DNA of 64,000 nucleotides from Paragordius varius (GCA_964247055.1 OZ176054.1:682001-746000), one strand, 5' to 3'. Shown: positions 40,567 through 54,499, numbered from the stretch's first letter. Made by a program: numbers and translations. The notes: generated by a model not told the origin, from the letters alone.

Positions 40567-43500
40567 GGTTTAATACCATAATTTTTAAAGTATCGTTGTA
40601 AAAATCGGATATGAAAGAGTTTGTCAAACTATCTCTATATTTTGATGTAATCTTACTAAGAGAATGTATAAAAAATTATTTTGTTCACCGGTGACCAATA
40701 TCCGATTTTTAAGGACAAAGTTTAACTTGAGTATTGATGCGACTAGTTTAATACATTATTTTTTAAAGTATCGTTGTAAAAATCGGATATGAAAGAGTTT
40801 GTCAAACTATCTCTATATTTTGATGTAGTCTTACTAAGAGAATGTATAAAATTGTTCACAGGTGACCAATATCCGATTTTTAAGGACAAAGTTTAACTTG
40901 AGTATTGATGCGACTAGTTTAACACATAAGTATCGTTGTAAAAATCGGATATGAAAGGTCAAACTATCTCTATTTTGATGTAGTCTTACTAAGAGAATGT
41001 ATAAAAAATAATTTTGTTCACCGGTGACCAATATTCCATTTTTAAGGACAAAGTTTAACTTGAGGATTGATGCGACTAGTTTTATACATTAATTTTTAAA
41101 GTATCGTTGTAAAAATCGGATATGAAAGAGTTTGCCAAACTATCTCTATATTTTGAGGTAGTCCTACTAAGAGAATGTATAAAAAATAATTTTGTTCAGC
41201 GGTGACCAATATCCGATTTTTAAGGACAAAGTTTAACTTGAGTATTGATGCGATTTATTGATACGACTTTTTATACATTAATTTTTAAAGTATTTGTAAA
41301 AATCGGATATGAAAGAGTTTGTCAAACTATCTCTATATTTTGATGTAGTCTTGCTAAGAGAATATATAAAAAATAATTTTGTTCACCGGTGACCAATATC
41401 CGATTTTTAAGGACAAAGTTTAATTTGAGTATTGATAAGACTAGTTTAATATATTAATTTTTAAAGTATCGTTGTAAAAATCGATTATGAAAGAGTTTGT
41501 CAAACTATTTCTATATTTTGATGTAGTCTTACTAAGAGAATGTATAAAAAATAATTTTGTTCACCGGTGACCAATATCCGATTTTTAAGGACAAAGTTTA
41601 ATTTGAGTATTGATGCGACTCGTTTAATACATTAATTTTTAAAGTATCGTTGTAAAAATCGGATATGAAAGAGTTTGTCAAACTATCTCTATATTTTGAT
41701 GTAGTCTTACTAAGAGAATGTATAAAAATAAAATTTGTTCACCGGTGACCAATATCCGATTTTTTTGGACAAAGTTTAACTTGAGTATTGATGCGACTGG
41801 TTTAATACGATAATTTTTAAAGTATCGTTGTAAAAATCGGATATGAAAGAGTTTGTCAAACTATCTCTATATTTTGATGTAGTCTTACTAAGAGAATGTA
41901 TAAAAAATTATTTTGTTCACCGGTGACCAATATCCAATTTTTAAGGACAAAGTTTAACTTGAGTATTGATGCGACTGGTTTAATACATTAATTTTTAAAG
42001 TATCGCTGTAAAAATCGGATATGAAAGAGTTTGACAAACTATCTCTATATTTTGATGTAGTCTTACTAAGAGAATGTATAAAAAATTTTTTTGTTCACCG
42101 GTGACCATATCCGATTTTTAAGGACAAAGTTTAACTTGAGTATTGATGCGACTAGTTTAATACATTATTTTTTAAAGTATCGTTGTGAAAATCGGATATG
42201 AAAGAGTTTGTCAAACTATCTCTATATTTTGATGTAGTCTTACTAAGTGAATGTATAAAAAATAATTTTGTTCACCGGTGACCAATATCCGATTTTTAAG
42301 GACAAAGTTTAACTTGAGTATTGATGCGACTTATTGATACGACTAGTTTTATACATTAATTTATAAAGTATCGTTGTAAAAATCGGATATGAAAGAGTTT
42401 GTCACACTACCTCTAGATTTTGATGTAGTCTTGCTAAGAGAATGTATAAAAAATAATTTTGTTCACCGGTGACCAATATCCGATTTTTAAGGACAAAGTT
42501 TAACTTGAGTATTGATGCGACTTATTGATACGACTAGTTTTATACATTAATTTATAGAGTATCGTTGTAAAAATCGGGTATGAAAGAGTTTGTCACACTA
42601 TCTCTAGATTTTGATGTAGTCTTGCTAAGAGAATGTATAAAAAATAATTTTGTTCACCGGTGACCAATATCCGATTTTTAAGGACAAAGTTTAACTTGAG
42701 TATCAATGCGACTAGTTTAATACATTATTTTTTAAAGTATCGTTGTGAAAATCGGATATGAAAGAGGTCAAACTATCTCTATATTTTATATAGTCTTACT
42801 AAGAGAATGTATAAAAAATAATTTTGTTCACCGGTGACCAATATCCGATTTTTAAGGACAAAGTTTAACTTGAGTATCAATGCGACTAGTTTAATACATT
42901 ATTTTTTAAAGTATCGTTGTGAAAATCGGATATGAAAGAGTTTGTCAAACTATCTCTATATTTTGATGTAGTCTTACTAAGAGAATGTATAAAAAATAAT
43001 TTTGTTCACCGGTGACCAATATCCGATTTTTAAGGACAAAGTTTAACTTGAGTATTGATGCGACTTATTGATAGGACTAGTTTTATACATTAATTTATAA
43101 AGTATCGTTGTAAAAATCGGGTATGAAAGAGTTTGTCACACTATCTCTAGATTTTGATGTAGTCTTGCTAAGAGAATGTATAAAAAATAATTTTGTTCAC
43201 CGGTGACCAATATCCGATTTTTAAGGACAAAGTTTAACTTGAGTATCAATGCGACTAGTTTAATACATTATTTTTTAAAGTATCGTTGTGAAAATCGGAT
43301 ATGAAAGAGTTTGTCAAACTATCTCTATATTTTAAGTCTTACTAAGAGAATGTATAAAAAATAATTTTGTTCACCGGTGACCAATATCCGATTTTTAAGG
43401 ACAAAGTTTAACTTGAGTATTGATGCGACTAGTTTAATACATTAATTTTTAAAGTATCGTTGTAAAAATCGGATATGAAAGAGTTGGCCAAACTATCTCT

Positions 43501-44690
43501 ATATTTTGATGTAGTCCTACTAAAAGAATGTATAAAAAATAATTTTGTTCACCGGTGACCAATATCCGATTTTTAAGGACAAAGTTTAACTTGAGTATTG
43601 ATGCGATTTATTGATACGACTAGTTTTATACATTAATTTTTAAAGTATCGTTGTAAAAATCGGATATGAAAGAGTTTGTCAAACTATCTCTATATTTTTA
43701 TATAGTCTTACTAAGAGAATGTTAAAATAATAATTTTGTTCACCGGTGACCAATATTCGATTTTTAAGGACAAAGTTTAACTTGAGTATTGATGCGACTA
43801 GTTTTATACATTAATTTTTAAAGTATCGTTGTAAAAATAGGATATGAAAGAGTTGGCCAAACTATCTCTATATTTTGATGTAGTCCTACTAAGAGGATGT
43901 ATAAAAAATAATTTTCTTCACCGGTGACCAATATCCGATTTTTAAGGACAAAGTTTAACTTGAGTATTGATGCGATTTATTTATACGACTAGTTTTATAC
44001 ATTAATTTTTAAAGTATCGTTGTAAAAATCGGATATGAAGGAGTTTGTCAAACTATCTCTATATTTTGATGTAGTCTTACTAAGAGAATATATAAAAAAT
44101 TATTTTGTTCACCGGTGAGCAATATCCGATTTTTAAGGACAAAGTTTAACTTGAGTATTGATGCGACTAGTTTAATACATTAATTTTTAAAGTATCGTTG
44201 TAAAAATCGGATATGAAAGAGTTTGTCAAACTATCTCTATATTTTGATGTAGTCTTACTAAGAGAATGTATAAAAACAAATTTTGTTCACTGGTGACCAA
44301 TATCCGATTTTTAAGGACAAAGTTTAACTTGAGTATTGATGCGACTAGTTTAATACATTAATTTTTAAAGTATCGTTGTAAAAATCGGATATGAAAGAGT
44401 TTGTCAAACTATCTCTATATTTTGATGTAGTCCTACTAAGAGAATGTATAAAAAATAATTTTGTTCACCGGTGACCAATATCCGATTTTTAAGGACAAAG
44501 TTTAACTTGAGTATTGATGCGATTTATTGATACGACTAGTTTTATACATTAATTTTTAAAGTATCGTTGTAAAAATCGGATATGAAAGAGTTTGTCAAAC
44601 TATCTCTATATTTTTATATAGTCTTACTAAGAGAATGTATAAATAATAATTTTGTTCACCGGTGACCAATATTCGATTTTTAAGGACAAA
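40567..44690 (+). repeat. Satellite with more deletions and divergent monomers
   Basis: Here monomers carry several small deletions: GTATAAAATTGTTCACAGGTG near 40846 (shortened AT run), CACATAAGTATCG near 40922 and ATGAAAGGTCAAAC near 40951. A group at 42.3-43.3 kb reads TTTGTCACACTA and CTCTAGATTTTGATG. The hotspot reads GAGTATCAATGCGACTAG at about 42.7, 42.87 and 43.24 kb. Reduced homogeneity suggests this patch escaped recent exchange. No gene is visible. Confidence 0.85.
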
Positions 44691-45784
44691 GTTTAACTTG
44701 AGTATTGATGCGACTAGTTTTATACATTAATTTTTAAAGTATCGTTGTAAAAATCGGATATGAAAGAGTTGGCCAAACTATCTCTATATTTTGATGTAGT
44801 CCTACTAAGAGGATGTATAAAAAATAATTTTGTTCACCGGTGACCAATATCCGATTTTTAAGGACAAAGTTTAACTTGAGTATTGATGCGATTTATTGAT
44901 ACGACTAGTTTTATACATTAATTTTTAAAGTATCGTTGTAAAAATCGGATATGAAAGAGTTTGTCAAACTATCTCTATATTTTGATGTAGTCTTACTAAG
45001 AGAATGTATAAAAAATTATTTTGTTCACCGGTGAGCAATATCCGATTTTTAAGGACAAAGTTTAACTTGAGTATTGATGCGACTAGTTTAATACATTAAT
45101 TTTTAAAGTATCGTTGTAAAAATCGGATATGAAAGAGTTTGTCAAACTATCTCTATATTTTGATGTAGTCTTACTAAGAGAATGTATAAAAACAAATTTT
45201 GTTCACTGGTGACCAATATCCGATTTTTAAGGACAAAGTTTAACTTGAGTATTGATGCGACTAGTTTAATACATTAATTTTTAAAGTATCGTTGTAAAAA
45301 TCGGATATGAAAGAGTTGGCCAAACTATCTCTATATTTTGATGTAGTCCTACTAAGAGGATGTATAAAAAATAATTTTGTTCACCGGTGACCAATATCCG
45401 ATTTTTAAGGACAAAGTTTAACTTGAGTATTGATGCGATTTATTGATACGACTAGTTTTATACATTAATTTTTAAAGTATCGTTGTAAAAATCGGATATG
45501 AAAGAGTTTGTCAAACTATCTCTATATTTTGATGTAGTCTTACTAAGAGAATGTATAAAAAATTATTTTGTTCACCGGTGAGCAATATCCGATTTTTAAG
45601 GACAAAGTTTAACTTGAGTATTGATGCGACTAGTTTAATACATTAATTTTTAAAGTATCGTTGTAAAAATCGGATATGAAAGAGTTTGTCAAACTATCTC
45701 TATATTTTGATGTAGTCTTACTAAGAGAATGTATAAAAACAAATTTTGTTCACTGGTGACCAATATCCGATTTTTAAGGACAAA
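44691..45784 (+). repeat. 547-bp trimeric higher-order repeat (two copies)
   Basis: Copies at 44691-45237 and 45238-45784. Each holds a monomer with GAGTTGGCCAAAC and CTAAGAGGATG, a 191-bp monomer with CACCGGTGAGCAATATCC, and a 178-bp monomer with AAAAACAAATTTTG and CACTGGTGACC. A related partial copy precedes them (GGTGAGCAATATCC near 44113). Confidence 0.9.
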
Positions 45785-48700
45785 GTTTATTATGAGTATT
45801 TGCGACTTATTGATACGACTAGTTTTATACATTAATTTATAAAGTATCGTTGTAAAAATCGGATATGAAAGAGTTTGTCATACTATCTCTATATTTTGAT
45901 GTAGTCTTGCTAAGAGAATGTATAAAAAATAATTTTGTTCACCGGTGACCAATATCCGATTTTTAAGGACAAAGTTTAACTTGAGTATTGATGCGACTAG
46001 TTTAATACATTAATTTTTAAAGTATCGTTGTAAAAATCGGATATGAAAGAGTTTGTCAAACTATCTCTATATTTTAATGTAGTCTTACTAAGAGAATGTA
46101 TAAAAAATAATTTTGTTCACCGGTGACCAATATCCGATTTTTAAGGACAAAGTTAAACTTGAGTATTGATGCGAATAGTTTAATACCATAATTTTTAAAG
46201 TATCGTTGTAAAAATCGGATATGAAAGAGTTTGTCAAACTATCTCTATATTTTGATGTAGTCTTACTAAGAGAATGTATAAAAAATTATTTTGTTCACCG
46301 GTGACCAATATCCGATTTTTAAGGACAAAGTTTAACTTGAGTATTTGCGACTTATAGATACGACTAGTTTTATACATTAATTTATAAAGTATCGTTGTAA
46401 AAATCGGATATGAAAGAGTTTGTCAAACTATCTCTATATTTTGATGTAGTCTTACTAAGAGAATGTATAAAAAATAAATTTGTTCACCGGTGACCAATAT
46501 CCGATTTTTAAGGACAAAGTTTAACTTTAGTATTGATGCGACTAGTTTAACACATTAATTTTTAAAGTATCGTTGTAAAAATCGGATATGAAAGAGTTTG
46601 TCAAACTATCTCTATATTTTGATGTATTACTAAGAGAATGTATAAAAAATAATTTTGTTCACCGGTGACCAATATCCGATTTTTAAGGACAAAGTTTAAC
46701 TTGAGTATTGATGCGACTAGTTTAATACCATAATTTTTAACGTATCGTTGTAAAAATCGGATATGAAAGAGTTTGTCAAACTATCTCTATATTTTGATGT
46801 AGTCTTGCTAAGAGAATATATAAAAAATAATTTTTTTCACCGGTGACCAATATCCGATTTTTAAGGACAAAGTTTAATTTGAGTATTGATGCGACTAGTT
46901 TAATACCATAATTTTTAACGTATCGTTGTAAAAATCGGATATGAAAGAGTTTGTCAAACTATCTCTATATTTTGATGTAGTCTTGCTAAGAGAATATATA
47001 AAAAATAATTTTGTTCACCGGTGACCAATATCCGATTTTTAAGGACAAGTTTAATTTGAGTATTGATGCGACTAGTTTAATACCATAATTTTTAACGTAT
47101 CGTTGTAAAAATCGGATATGAAAGAGTTTGTCAAACTATCTCTATATTTTGATGTAGTCTTGCTAAGAGAATATATAAAAAATAATTTTGTTCACCGGTG
47201 ACCAATATCCGATTTTTAGGGACAAGTTTTTGAGTATTGATGCGACTAGTTTAATACCATAATTTTTAACGTATCGTTGTAAAAATCGGATATGAAAGAG
47301 TTTGTCAAACTATCTCTATATTTTGATGTAGTCTTACTAAGAGAATGTATAAAAAATAAATTTGTTCACCGGTGACCAATATCCGATTTTTAAGGACAAA
47401 GTTTAACTTGAGTATTGATGCGACTAGTTTAACACATTAATTTTTAAAGTATCGTTGTAAAAATCGGGGTTTGAAAGAGTTTGTCAAACTATCTCTATAT
47501 TTTGATGTAGTCTTACTAAGAGAATGTATAAAAAATAATTTTGTTCGCCGGTGACCAATATCCGATTTTTAAGGACAAAGTTTAACTTGAGTATTAATGC
47601 GACTGGTTTAATACCATAATTTTTAAAGTATCGTTGTAAAAATCGGATATGAAAGAGTTTGTCAAACTATCTCTATATTTTGATGTAGTCTTACTAAGAG
47701 AATGTATAAAAAATTATTTTGTTCACCGGTGACCAATATCCGATTTTTAAGGACAAAGTTTATCTTGAGTATTTGCGACTTATTGATACGACTAGTTTTA
47801 TACATTAATTTATAAAGTATCGTTGTAAAAATCGGATATGAAAGAGTTTGTCAAACTATCTCTATATTTTGATGTAGTCTTGCTAAGAGAATGTATAAAA
47901 AATTATTTTGTTCACCGGTGACCAATATCCGATTTTTAAGGACAAAGTTTAACTTGAGTATTGATGCGACTAGTTTAATACATTAATTTTTAAAGTATCG
48001 TTGTAAAAATCGGATATGAAAGAGTTTGTCAAACTATCTCTATATTTTGATGTAGTCTTACTTAGAGAATGTATAAAAAATTATTTTGTTCACCGGTGAC
48101 CAATATCCGATTTTTAAGGACAAAGTTTATCTTGAGTATTTGCGACTTATTGATACGACTAGTTTTATACATTAATTTATAAAGTATCGTTGTAAAAATC
48201 GGATATGAAAGAGTTTGTCAAACTATCTCTATATTTTGATGTAGTCTTGCTAAGAGAATGTATAAAAAATAATTTTGTTCACCGGTGACCAATATCCGAT
48301 TTTTAAGGACAAAGTTTAACTTGAGTATTGATGCGACTAGTTTAATACATTAATTTTTAAAGTATCGTTGTAAAAATCGGATATGAAAGAGTTTGTCAAA
48401 CTATCTCTATATTTTGATGTAGTCTTACTAAGAGAATGTATAAAAAATTATTTTGTTCACCGGTGACCAATATCCGATTTTTAAGGACAAAGTTTAACTT
48501 GAGTATTTGCGACTTATAGATACGACTAGTTTTATACAATTATTTATAAAGTATCGTTGTAAAAATCGGATATGAAAGAGTTTGTCAAACTATCTCTATA
48601 TTTTGATGGAGTCTTACTAAGAGAATGTATAAAAAATTATTTTGTTCACCGGTGGCCAATATCCGATTTTTAAGGACAAAGTTTAACTTGAGTATTGATG

Positions 48701-51568
48701 CGACTAGTTTAATACATTAATTTTTAAAGTATCGCGGTAAAAATCGGATATGAAAGAGTTTGTCAAACTATCTCTATATTTTGATGTAGTCTTACTAAGA
48801 GAATGTATAAAAAATTATTTTGTTCACCGGTGACCAATATCCGATTTTTAAGGACAAAGTTTAACTTGAGTATTGATGCGACTAGTTTTATACATTAATT
48901 TTTAAAGTATCGTTGTAAAAATCGGATATGAAAGAGTTTGTCAAACTATCTCTATATTTTGATGTAGTCTTACTAAGAGAATGTATAAAAAATTATTTTG
49001 TTCACCGGTGACCAAGATCCGATTTTTAAGGACAAAGTTTAACTTGAGTATTTGCGACTTATAGATACGACTAGTTTTATACATTAATTTATAAAGTATC
49101 GTTGTAAAAATCGGATATGAAAGAGTTTGTCAAACTATCTCTATATTTTGATGTAGTCTTGCTAAGAGAATGTATAAAAAATAATTTTGTTCACCGGTGA
49201 CCAATATCCGATTTTTAAGGACAAAGTTTAACTTGAGTATTGATGCGACTAATTTAATACATTAATTTTTAAAGTATCGTTGTAAAAATCGGATATGAAA
49301 GAGTTTGTCAAACTATCTCTATATTTTGATGTAGTCTTACTAAGAGAATGTATAAAAAATAATTTTGTTCACCGGTGACCAATATCCGATTTTTAAGGAC
49401 AAAGTTTAACTTGAGTATTGATGCGACTAGTTTAATACATTAATTTTTAAAGTATCGCTGTAAAAATCGGATATGAAAGAGTTTGTCAAACTATCTCTAT
49501 AATTTGATGTAGTCTTACTAAGAGAATGTATAAAAAAATATTTTGTTCACCGGTGACCAACATCCGATTTTTAAGTACAAAGTTTAACTTGAGTATTGAT
49601 GCGACTAGTTTTATACATTAATTTTTAAAGTATCGTTGTAAAAATCGGATATGAAAGAGTTTGTCAAACTATCTCTATATTTTGATGTAGTCTTACTAAG
49701 AGAATGTATAAAAAATTATTTTGTTCACCGGTGACCAAGATCCGATTTTTAAGGACAAAGTTTAACTTGAGTATTTGCGACTTATAGATACGACTAGTTT
49801 TATACATTAATTTATAAAGTATCGTTGTAAAAATCGGATATGAAAGAGTTTGTCAAACTATCTCTATATTTTGATGTAGTCTTGCTAAGAGAATGTATAA
49901 AAAACAATTTTGTTCACCGGTGACCAATATCCGATTTTTAAGGACAAAGTTTAATTTGAGTATTGATGCGACTAGTTTAATACCATAATTTTTAACGTAT
50001 CGTTGTAAAAATCGGATATTTAAGAGTTTGTCAAACTATCTCTATATTTTGATGTAGTCTTACTAAGAGAATGTATAAAAAATAATTTTGTTCACCTGTG
50101 ACCAATATCCGATTTTTAAGGACAAAGTTTAACTTGAGTATTGATGCGACTAGTTTAACACATTAATTTTTAAAGTATCGTTGTAAAAATCGGATATGAA
50201 AGAGTTTGTCAAACTATCTCTATATTTTGATGTAGTCTTACTAAGAGAATGTATAAAAAATAATTTTGTTCACCGGTGACCAATATCCGAATTTTAAGGA
50301 CAAAGTTTAACTTGAGTATTGATGCGACTGGTTTAATACCATAATTTTTAAAGTATCGTTGTAAAAATCGGATATGAAAGAGTTTGTCAAACTATCTCTA
50401 TATTTTGATGTAGTCTTACTAAGAGAATGTATAAAAAATTATTTTGTTCACCGGTGACCAATATCCGATTTTTAAGGACAAAGTTTATCTTGAGTATTTG
50501 CGACTTATTGATACGACTAGTTTTATACATTAATTTATAAAGTATCGTTGTAAAAATCGGATATGAAAGAGTTTGTCAAACTATCTCTATATTTTGATGT
50601 AGTCTTACTAAGAGAATGTATAAAAAATTATTTTGTTCACCGGTGACCAATATCCGATTTTTAAGGACAAAGTTTAACTTGAGTATTGATGTGGTTTAAT
50701 ACCATAATTTTTAAAGTATCGTTGTAAAAATCGGATATGAAAGAGTTTGTCAAACTATCTCTATATTTTGATGTAGTCTTACTAAGAGAATGTATAAAAA
50801 ATTATTTTGTTCACCGGTGACCAATATCCGATTTTTAAGGACAAAGTTTAACTTGAGTATTTGCGACTTATAGATGCGACTAGTTTTATACATTAATTTA
50901 TAAAGTATCGTTGTAAAAATCGGATATGAAAGAGTTTGTCAAACTATCTCTATATTTTGATGTAGTCTTACTAAGAGAATGTATAAAAAATTATTTTGTT
51001 CACCGGTGACCAATATCCGATTTTTAAGGACAAAGTTTAACTTGAGTATTGATGCGACTAGTTTAATACATTAATTTTTAAAGTATCGCTGTAAAAATAG
51101 GATATGAAATAGTTTGTCAAACTATCTCTATATTTTGATGTAGTCTTACTAAGAGAATGTATAAAAAATTATTTTGTTCACCGGTGACCAATATCCGATT
51201 TTTAAGGACAAAGTTTAACTTGAGTATTGATGCGACTAGTTTTATACATTAATTTTTAAAGTATCGTTGTAAAAATCGGATATGAAAGAGTTTGTCAAAC
51301 TATCTCTATATTTTGATGTAGTCTTACTAAGAGAATGTATAAAAAATTATTTTGTTCACCGGTGACCAATATCCGATTTTTAAGGACAAAGTTTAACTTG
51401 AGTATTGATGCGACTGGTTTAATACCATAATTTTTAAAGTATCGTTGTAAAAATCGGATATGAAAGAGTTTGTCAAACTATCTCTATATTTTGATGTAGT
51501 CTTACTAAGAGAATGTATAAAAAATTATTTTGTTCACCGGTGACCAATATCCGATTTTTAAGGACAAA

Positions 51569-51757
51569 GTTTAACTTGAGTATTTGCGACTTATAGATAC
51601 GACTAGTTTTATACATTAATTTATAAAGTATCGTTGTAAAAATCGGATATGAAAGAGTTTGTCAAACTATCTCTATATTTTGATGTAGTCTTACTAAGAG
51701 AATGTATAAAAAATTATTTTGTTCACCGGTGATCAATATCCGATTTTTAAGGACAAA
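51569..51757 (+). repeat. Representative 189-bp satellite monomer (right-hand form)
   Basis: The hotspot reads GAGTATTTGCGACTTATAGA then TACGACTAGTTTTATACATT and TTTATAAAG, 11 bp longer than the basic form. It first appears near 45790 (as TTGCGACTTATTGATACG) and is frequent from there to the window end, while I did not see it in the first 45 kb. Confidence 0.92.
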
Positions 51758-53794
51758 GTTTAACTTGAGTATTGATGCGACTAGTTTAATACATTAATTT
51801 TTAAAGTATCGCTGTAAAAATAGGATATGAAATAGTTTGTCAAACTATCTCTATATTTTGATGTAGTCTTACTAAGAGAATGTATAAAAAATTATTTTGT
51901 TCACCGGTGACCAATATCCGATTTTTAAGGACAAAGTTTAACTTGAGTATTGATGCGACTAGTTTTATACATTAATTTTTAAAGTATCGTTGTAAATATC
52001 GGATATGAAAGAGTTTGTCAAACTATCTCTATATTTTGATGTAGTCTTACTAAGAGAATGTATAAAAAATTATTTTGTTCACCGGTGACCAAGATCCGAT
52101 TAATAAGGACAAAGTTTAACTTGAGTATTTGCGACTTATAGATACGACTAGTTTTATACATTAATTTATAAAGTATCGTTGTAAAAATCGGATATGAAAG
52201 AGTTTGTCAAACTATCTCTATATTTTGATGTAGTCTTACTAAGAGAATGTATAAAAAGTTATTTTGTTCACCGGTGACCAATATCTGATTTTTAAGGACA
52301 AAGTTTAACTTGAGTATTGATGCGACTGGTTTAATACCATAATTTTTAAAGTATCGTTGTAAAAATCGGATATGAAAGAGTTTGTCAAACTATCTCTATA
52401 TTTTGATGTAGTCTTACTAAGAGAATGTATAAAAAATTATTTTGTTCACCGGTGACCAATATCCGATTTTTAAGGACAAAGTTTAACTTGAGTATTTGCG
52501 ACTTATAGATACGACTAGTTTTATACATTAATTTATAAAGTATCGTTGTAAAAATCGGATATGAAAGAGTTTGTCAAACTATCTCTATATTTTGATGTAG
52601 TCTTACTAAGAGAATGTATTAAAAATTATTTTGTTCACCGGTGATCAATATCCGATTTTTAAGGACAAAGTTTAACTTGAGTATTGATGCGACTAGTTTA
52701 ATACATTAATTTTTAAAGTATCGCTGTAAAAATAGGATATGAAATAGTTTGTCAAACTATCTCTATATTTTGATGTAGTCTTACTAAGAGAATGTATAAA
52801 AAATTATTTTGTTCACCGGTGACCAATATCCGATTTTTAAGGACAAAGTTTAACTTGAGTATTGATGCGACTAGTTTTATACATTAATTTTTAAAGTATC
52901 GTTGTAAAAATCGGATATGAAAGAGTTTGTCAAACTATCTCTATATTTTGATGTAGTCTTACTAAGAGAATGTATAAAAAATTATTTTGTTCACCGGTGA
53001 CCAAGATCCGATTAATAAGGACAAAGTTTAACTTGAGTATTTGCGACTTATAGATACGACTAGTTTTATACATTAATTTATAAAGTATCGTTGTAAAAAT
53101 CGGATATGAAAGAGTTTGTCAAACTATCTCTATATTTTGATGTAGTCTTGCTAATGTATAAAAAACAATTTTGTTCACCGGTGACCAATATCCGATTTTT
53201 AAGGACAAAGTTTAACTTGAGTATTGATGCGACTAGTTTTATACATTAATTTTTAAAGTATCGTTGTAAAAATCGGATATGAAAGAGTTTGTCAAACTAT
53301 CTCTATATTTTGATGTAGTCTTACTAAGAGAATGTATAAAAAATTATTTTGTTCACCGGTGACCAAGATCCGATTAATAAGGACAAAGTTTAACTTGAGT
53401 ATTTGCGACTTATAGATACGACTAGTTTTATACATTAATTTATAAAGTATCGTTGTAAAAATCGGATATGAAAGAGTTTGTCAAACTATCTCTATATTTT
53501 GATGTAGTCTTGCTAAGAGAATGTATAAAAAACAATTTTGTTCACCGGTGACCAATATCCGATTTTTAAGGACAAAGTTTAATTTGAGTATTGATGCGAC
53601 TAGTTTAATACCATAATTTTTAACGTATCGTTGTAAAAATCGGATATGAAAGAGTTTGTCAAACTATCTCTATATTTTGATGTAGTCTTACTAAGAGAAT
53701 GTAGAAAAAATAATTTTGTTCACCGGTGACCAATATCCGATTTTTAAGGACAAAGTTTAACTTGAGTATTGATGCGACTAGTTTAACACATTAA

Positions 53795-53797
53795 TTT
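53795..53797. repeat. Target-site duplication TTT, left copy
   Basis: The undisturbed monomer reads ATTAATTTTTAAAG with five T. Three T stand left of the element and five to its right, so three were duplicated. A homopolymer target makes exact phasing uncertain. Confidence 0.7.
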
Positions 53798-54167
53798 CAC
53801 TGTGCAACAAATTTTATCCTTTTCTTTTAGACCAGAGTGAAAATTACGACATCTTATAGAGAATTTTTTTCTGAAAATAATGATATATTTAATATTTTCC
53901 TAGCACATTTTCACGAGCCGCTAAAAGGTTTCAAAAATCCAAAAACCATCAAAAATGCCTGTTTTTGTAACCCTATAATTTTTTGAATTTTATAGCTTAT
54001 TATTTATTTTTTGGAGGATATTACAAATTATATTTTAAAATTCATGTAACATTTTAAAATTTTAAAAAATCTCTACTACTTTTTGATTTATTTGGAAAAA
54101 ACGAAACTTAGCTCCAAAAAAATAGCGTTTCAAAACAATGAAAAATTAAGAGACATACTGGCATCAT
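53798..54167 (+). repeat. Left terminal inverted repeat of the transposon
   Basis: Pairs with 57095-57452. From TTTTAGACCAGAGTG (53825 onward) to AATTAAGAGAC (about 54153) I count only a few single-base differences; the last 14 bases (ATACTGGCATCAT versus GTGCAGGCACCAT) are more diverged. Near the tip this end has about 11-12 extra bases after TGCAACA relative to the right end. Confidence 0.92.
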
Positions 54168-54499
54168 TTGATTGACAGCTTTTCATTATACATTACTAAA
54201 ATAATAAAATTTAATTGTTTTTTTCTAAATATGAAAAATAGTATATATATTCAATGTTATAATAAATTTAATATTAAAATGGTAATATTTTTAAATTTAT
54301 TAATGTTAATGGATAATAAACTCTGTGTTTGAATTAATATTATATGATTTTTAGTAATATTTCAATTATGTTATTATATACTTGTTATTAATTTAAAAGT
54401 AAATTTAGTTATTCTAAATAAGGTTTTAAAAAATTTAATACAGAAATGATTTCAAAATTATAAATATATTAAAATATTTTTAATTGAAACACAATATAC

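Larger units (their letters stand above)
1..53797 (+). repeat. Satellite DNA array, left block (about 178-bp monomer)
   Basis: Head-to-tail tandem array of about 300 monomers, all in the same orientation, with no other sequence between them. Taking GTTTAACTTGAGTATTGATG as the monomer start, the commonest length is 178 bp, with 175-, 189- and 191-bp forms. Hand count of the consensus gives 49 G+C in 178, about 72% A+T. Most variation is confined to monomer positions about 20-50, while the stretch from TCGGATATGAAAGAG through CACCGGTGACCAATATCCG is close to constant. No open reading frame of any length recurs in all monomers. The size is near that of a nucleosome plus linker, as in many centromeric satellites (known of the class); a centromeric role here is inference. 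Local higher-order repeats are listed separately. Confidence 0.98.
45785..53797 (+). repeat. Satellite with the 189-bp right-hand monomer form
   Basis: Marks the change of subfamily: the GAGTATTTGCGACTTA hotspot appears and recurs every few monomers. TTAACGTATCG monomers dominate 46.7-47.3 kb. Blocks around 51.0-53.1 kb repeat with rare markers AATAGGATATGAAATAG, GTGATCAATATCC and GATCCGATTAATAAGG. One monomer near 50690 lost part of the hotspot (GATGTGGTTTAATACC). The last monomer is cut at 53797 by the transposon. Confidence 0.88.

Noticed and set aside
40834-41031. 65-codon minus-strand open frame inside the satellite
   Set aside because: It exists only because small deletions in two adjacent monomers remove stops. 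It has no counterpart in other monomers and no protein-like features.
1-53797. CRISPR array
   Set aside because: The repeats are about 178 bp and directly adjoin with no unique spacers; genome context is eukaryotic.
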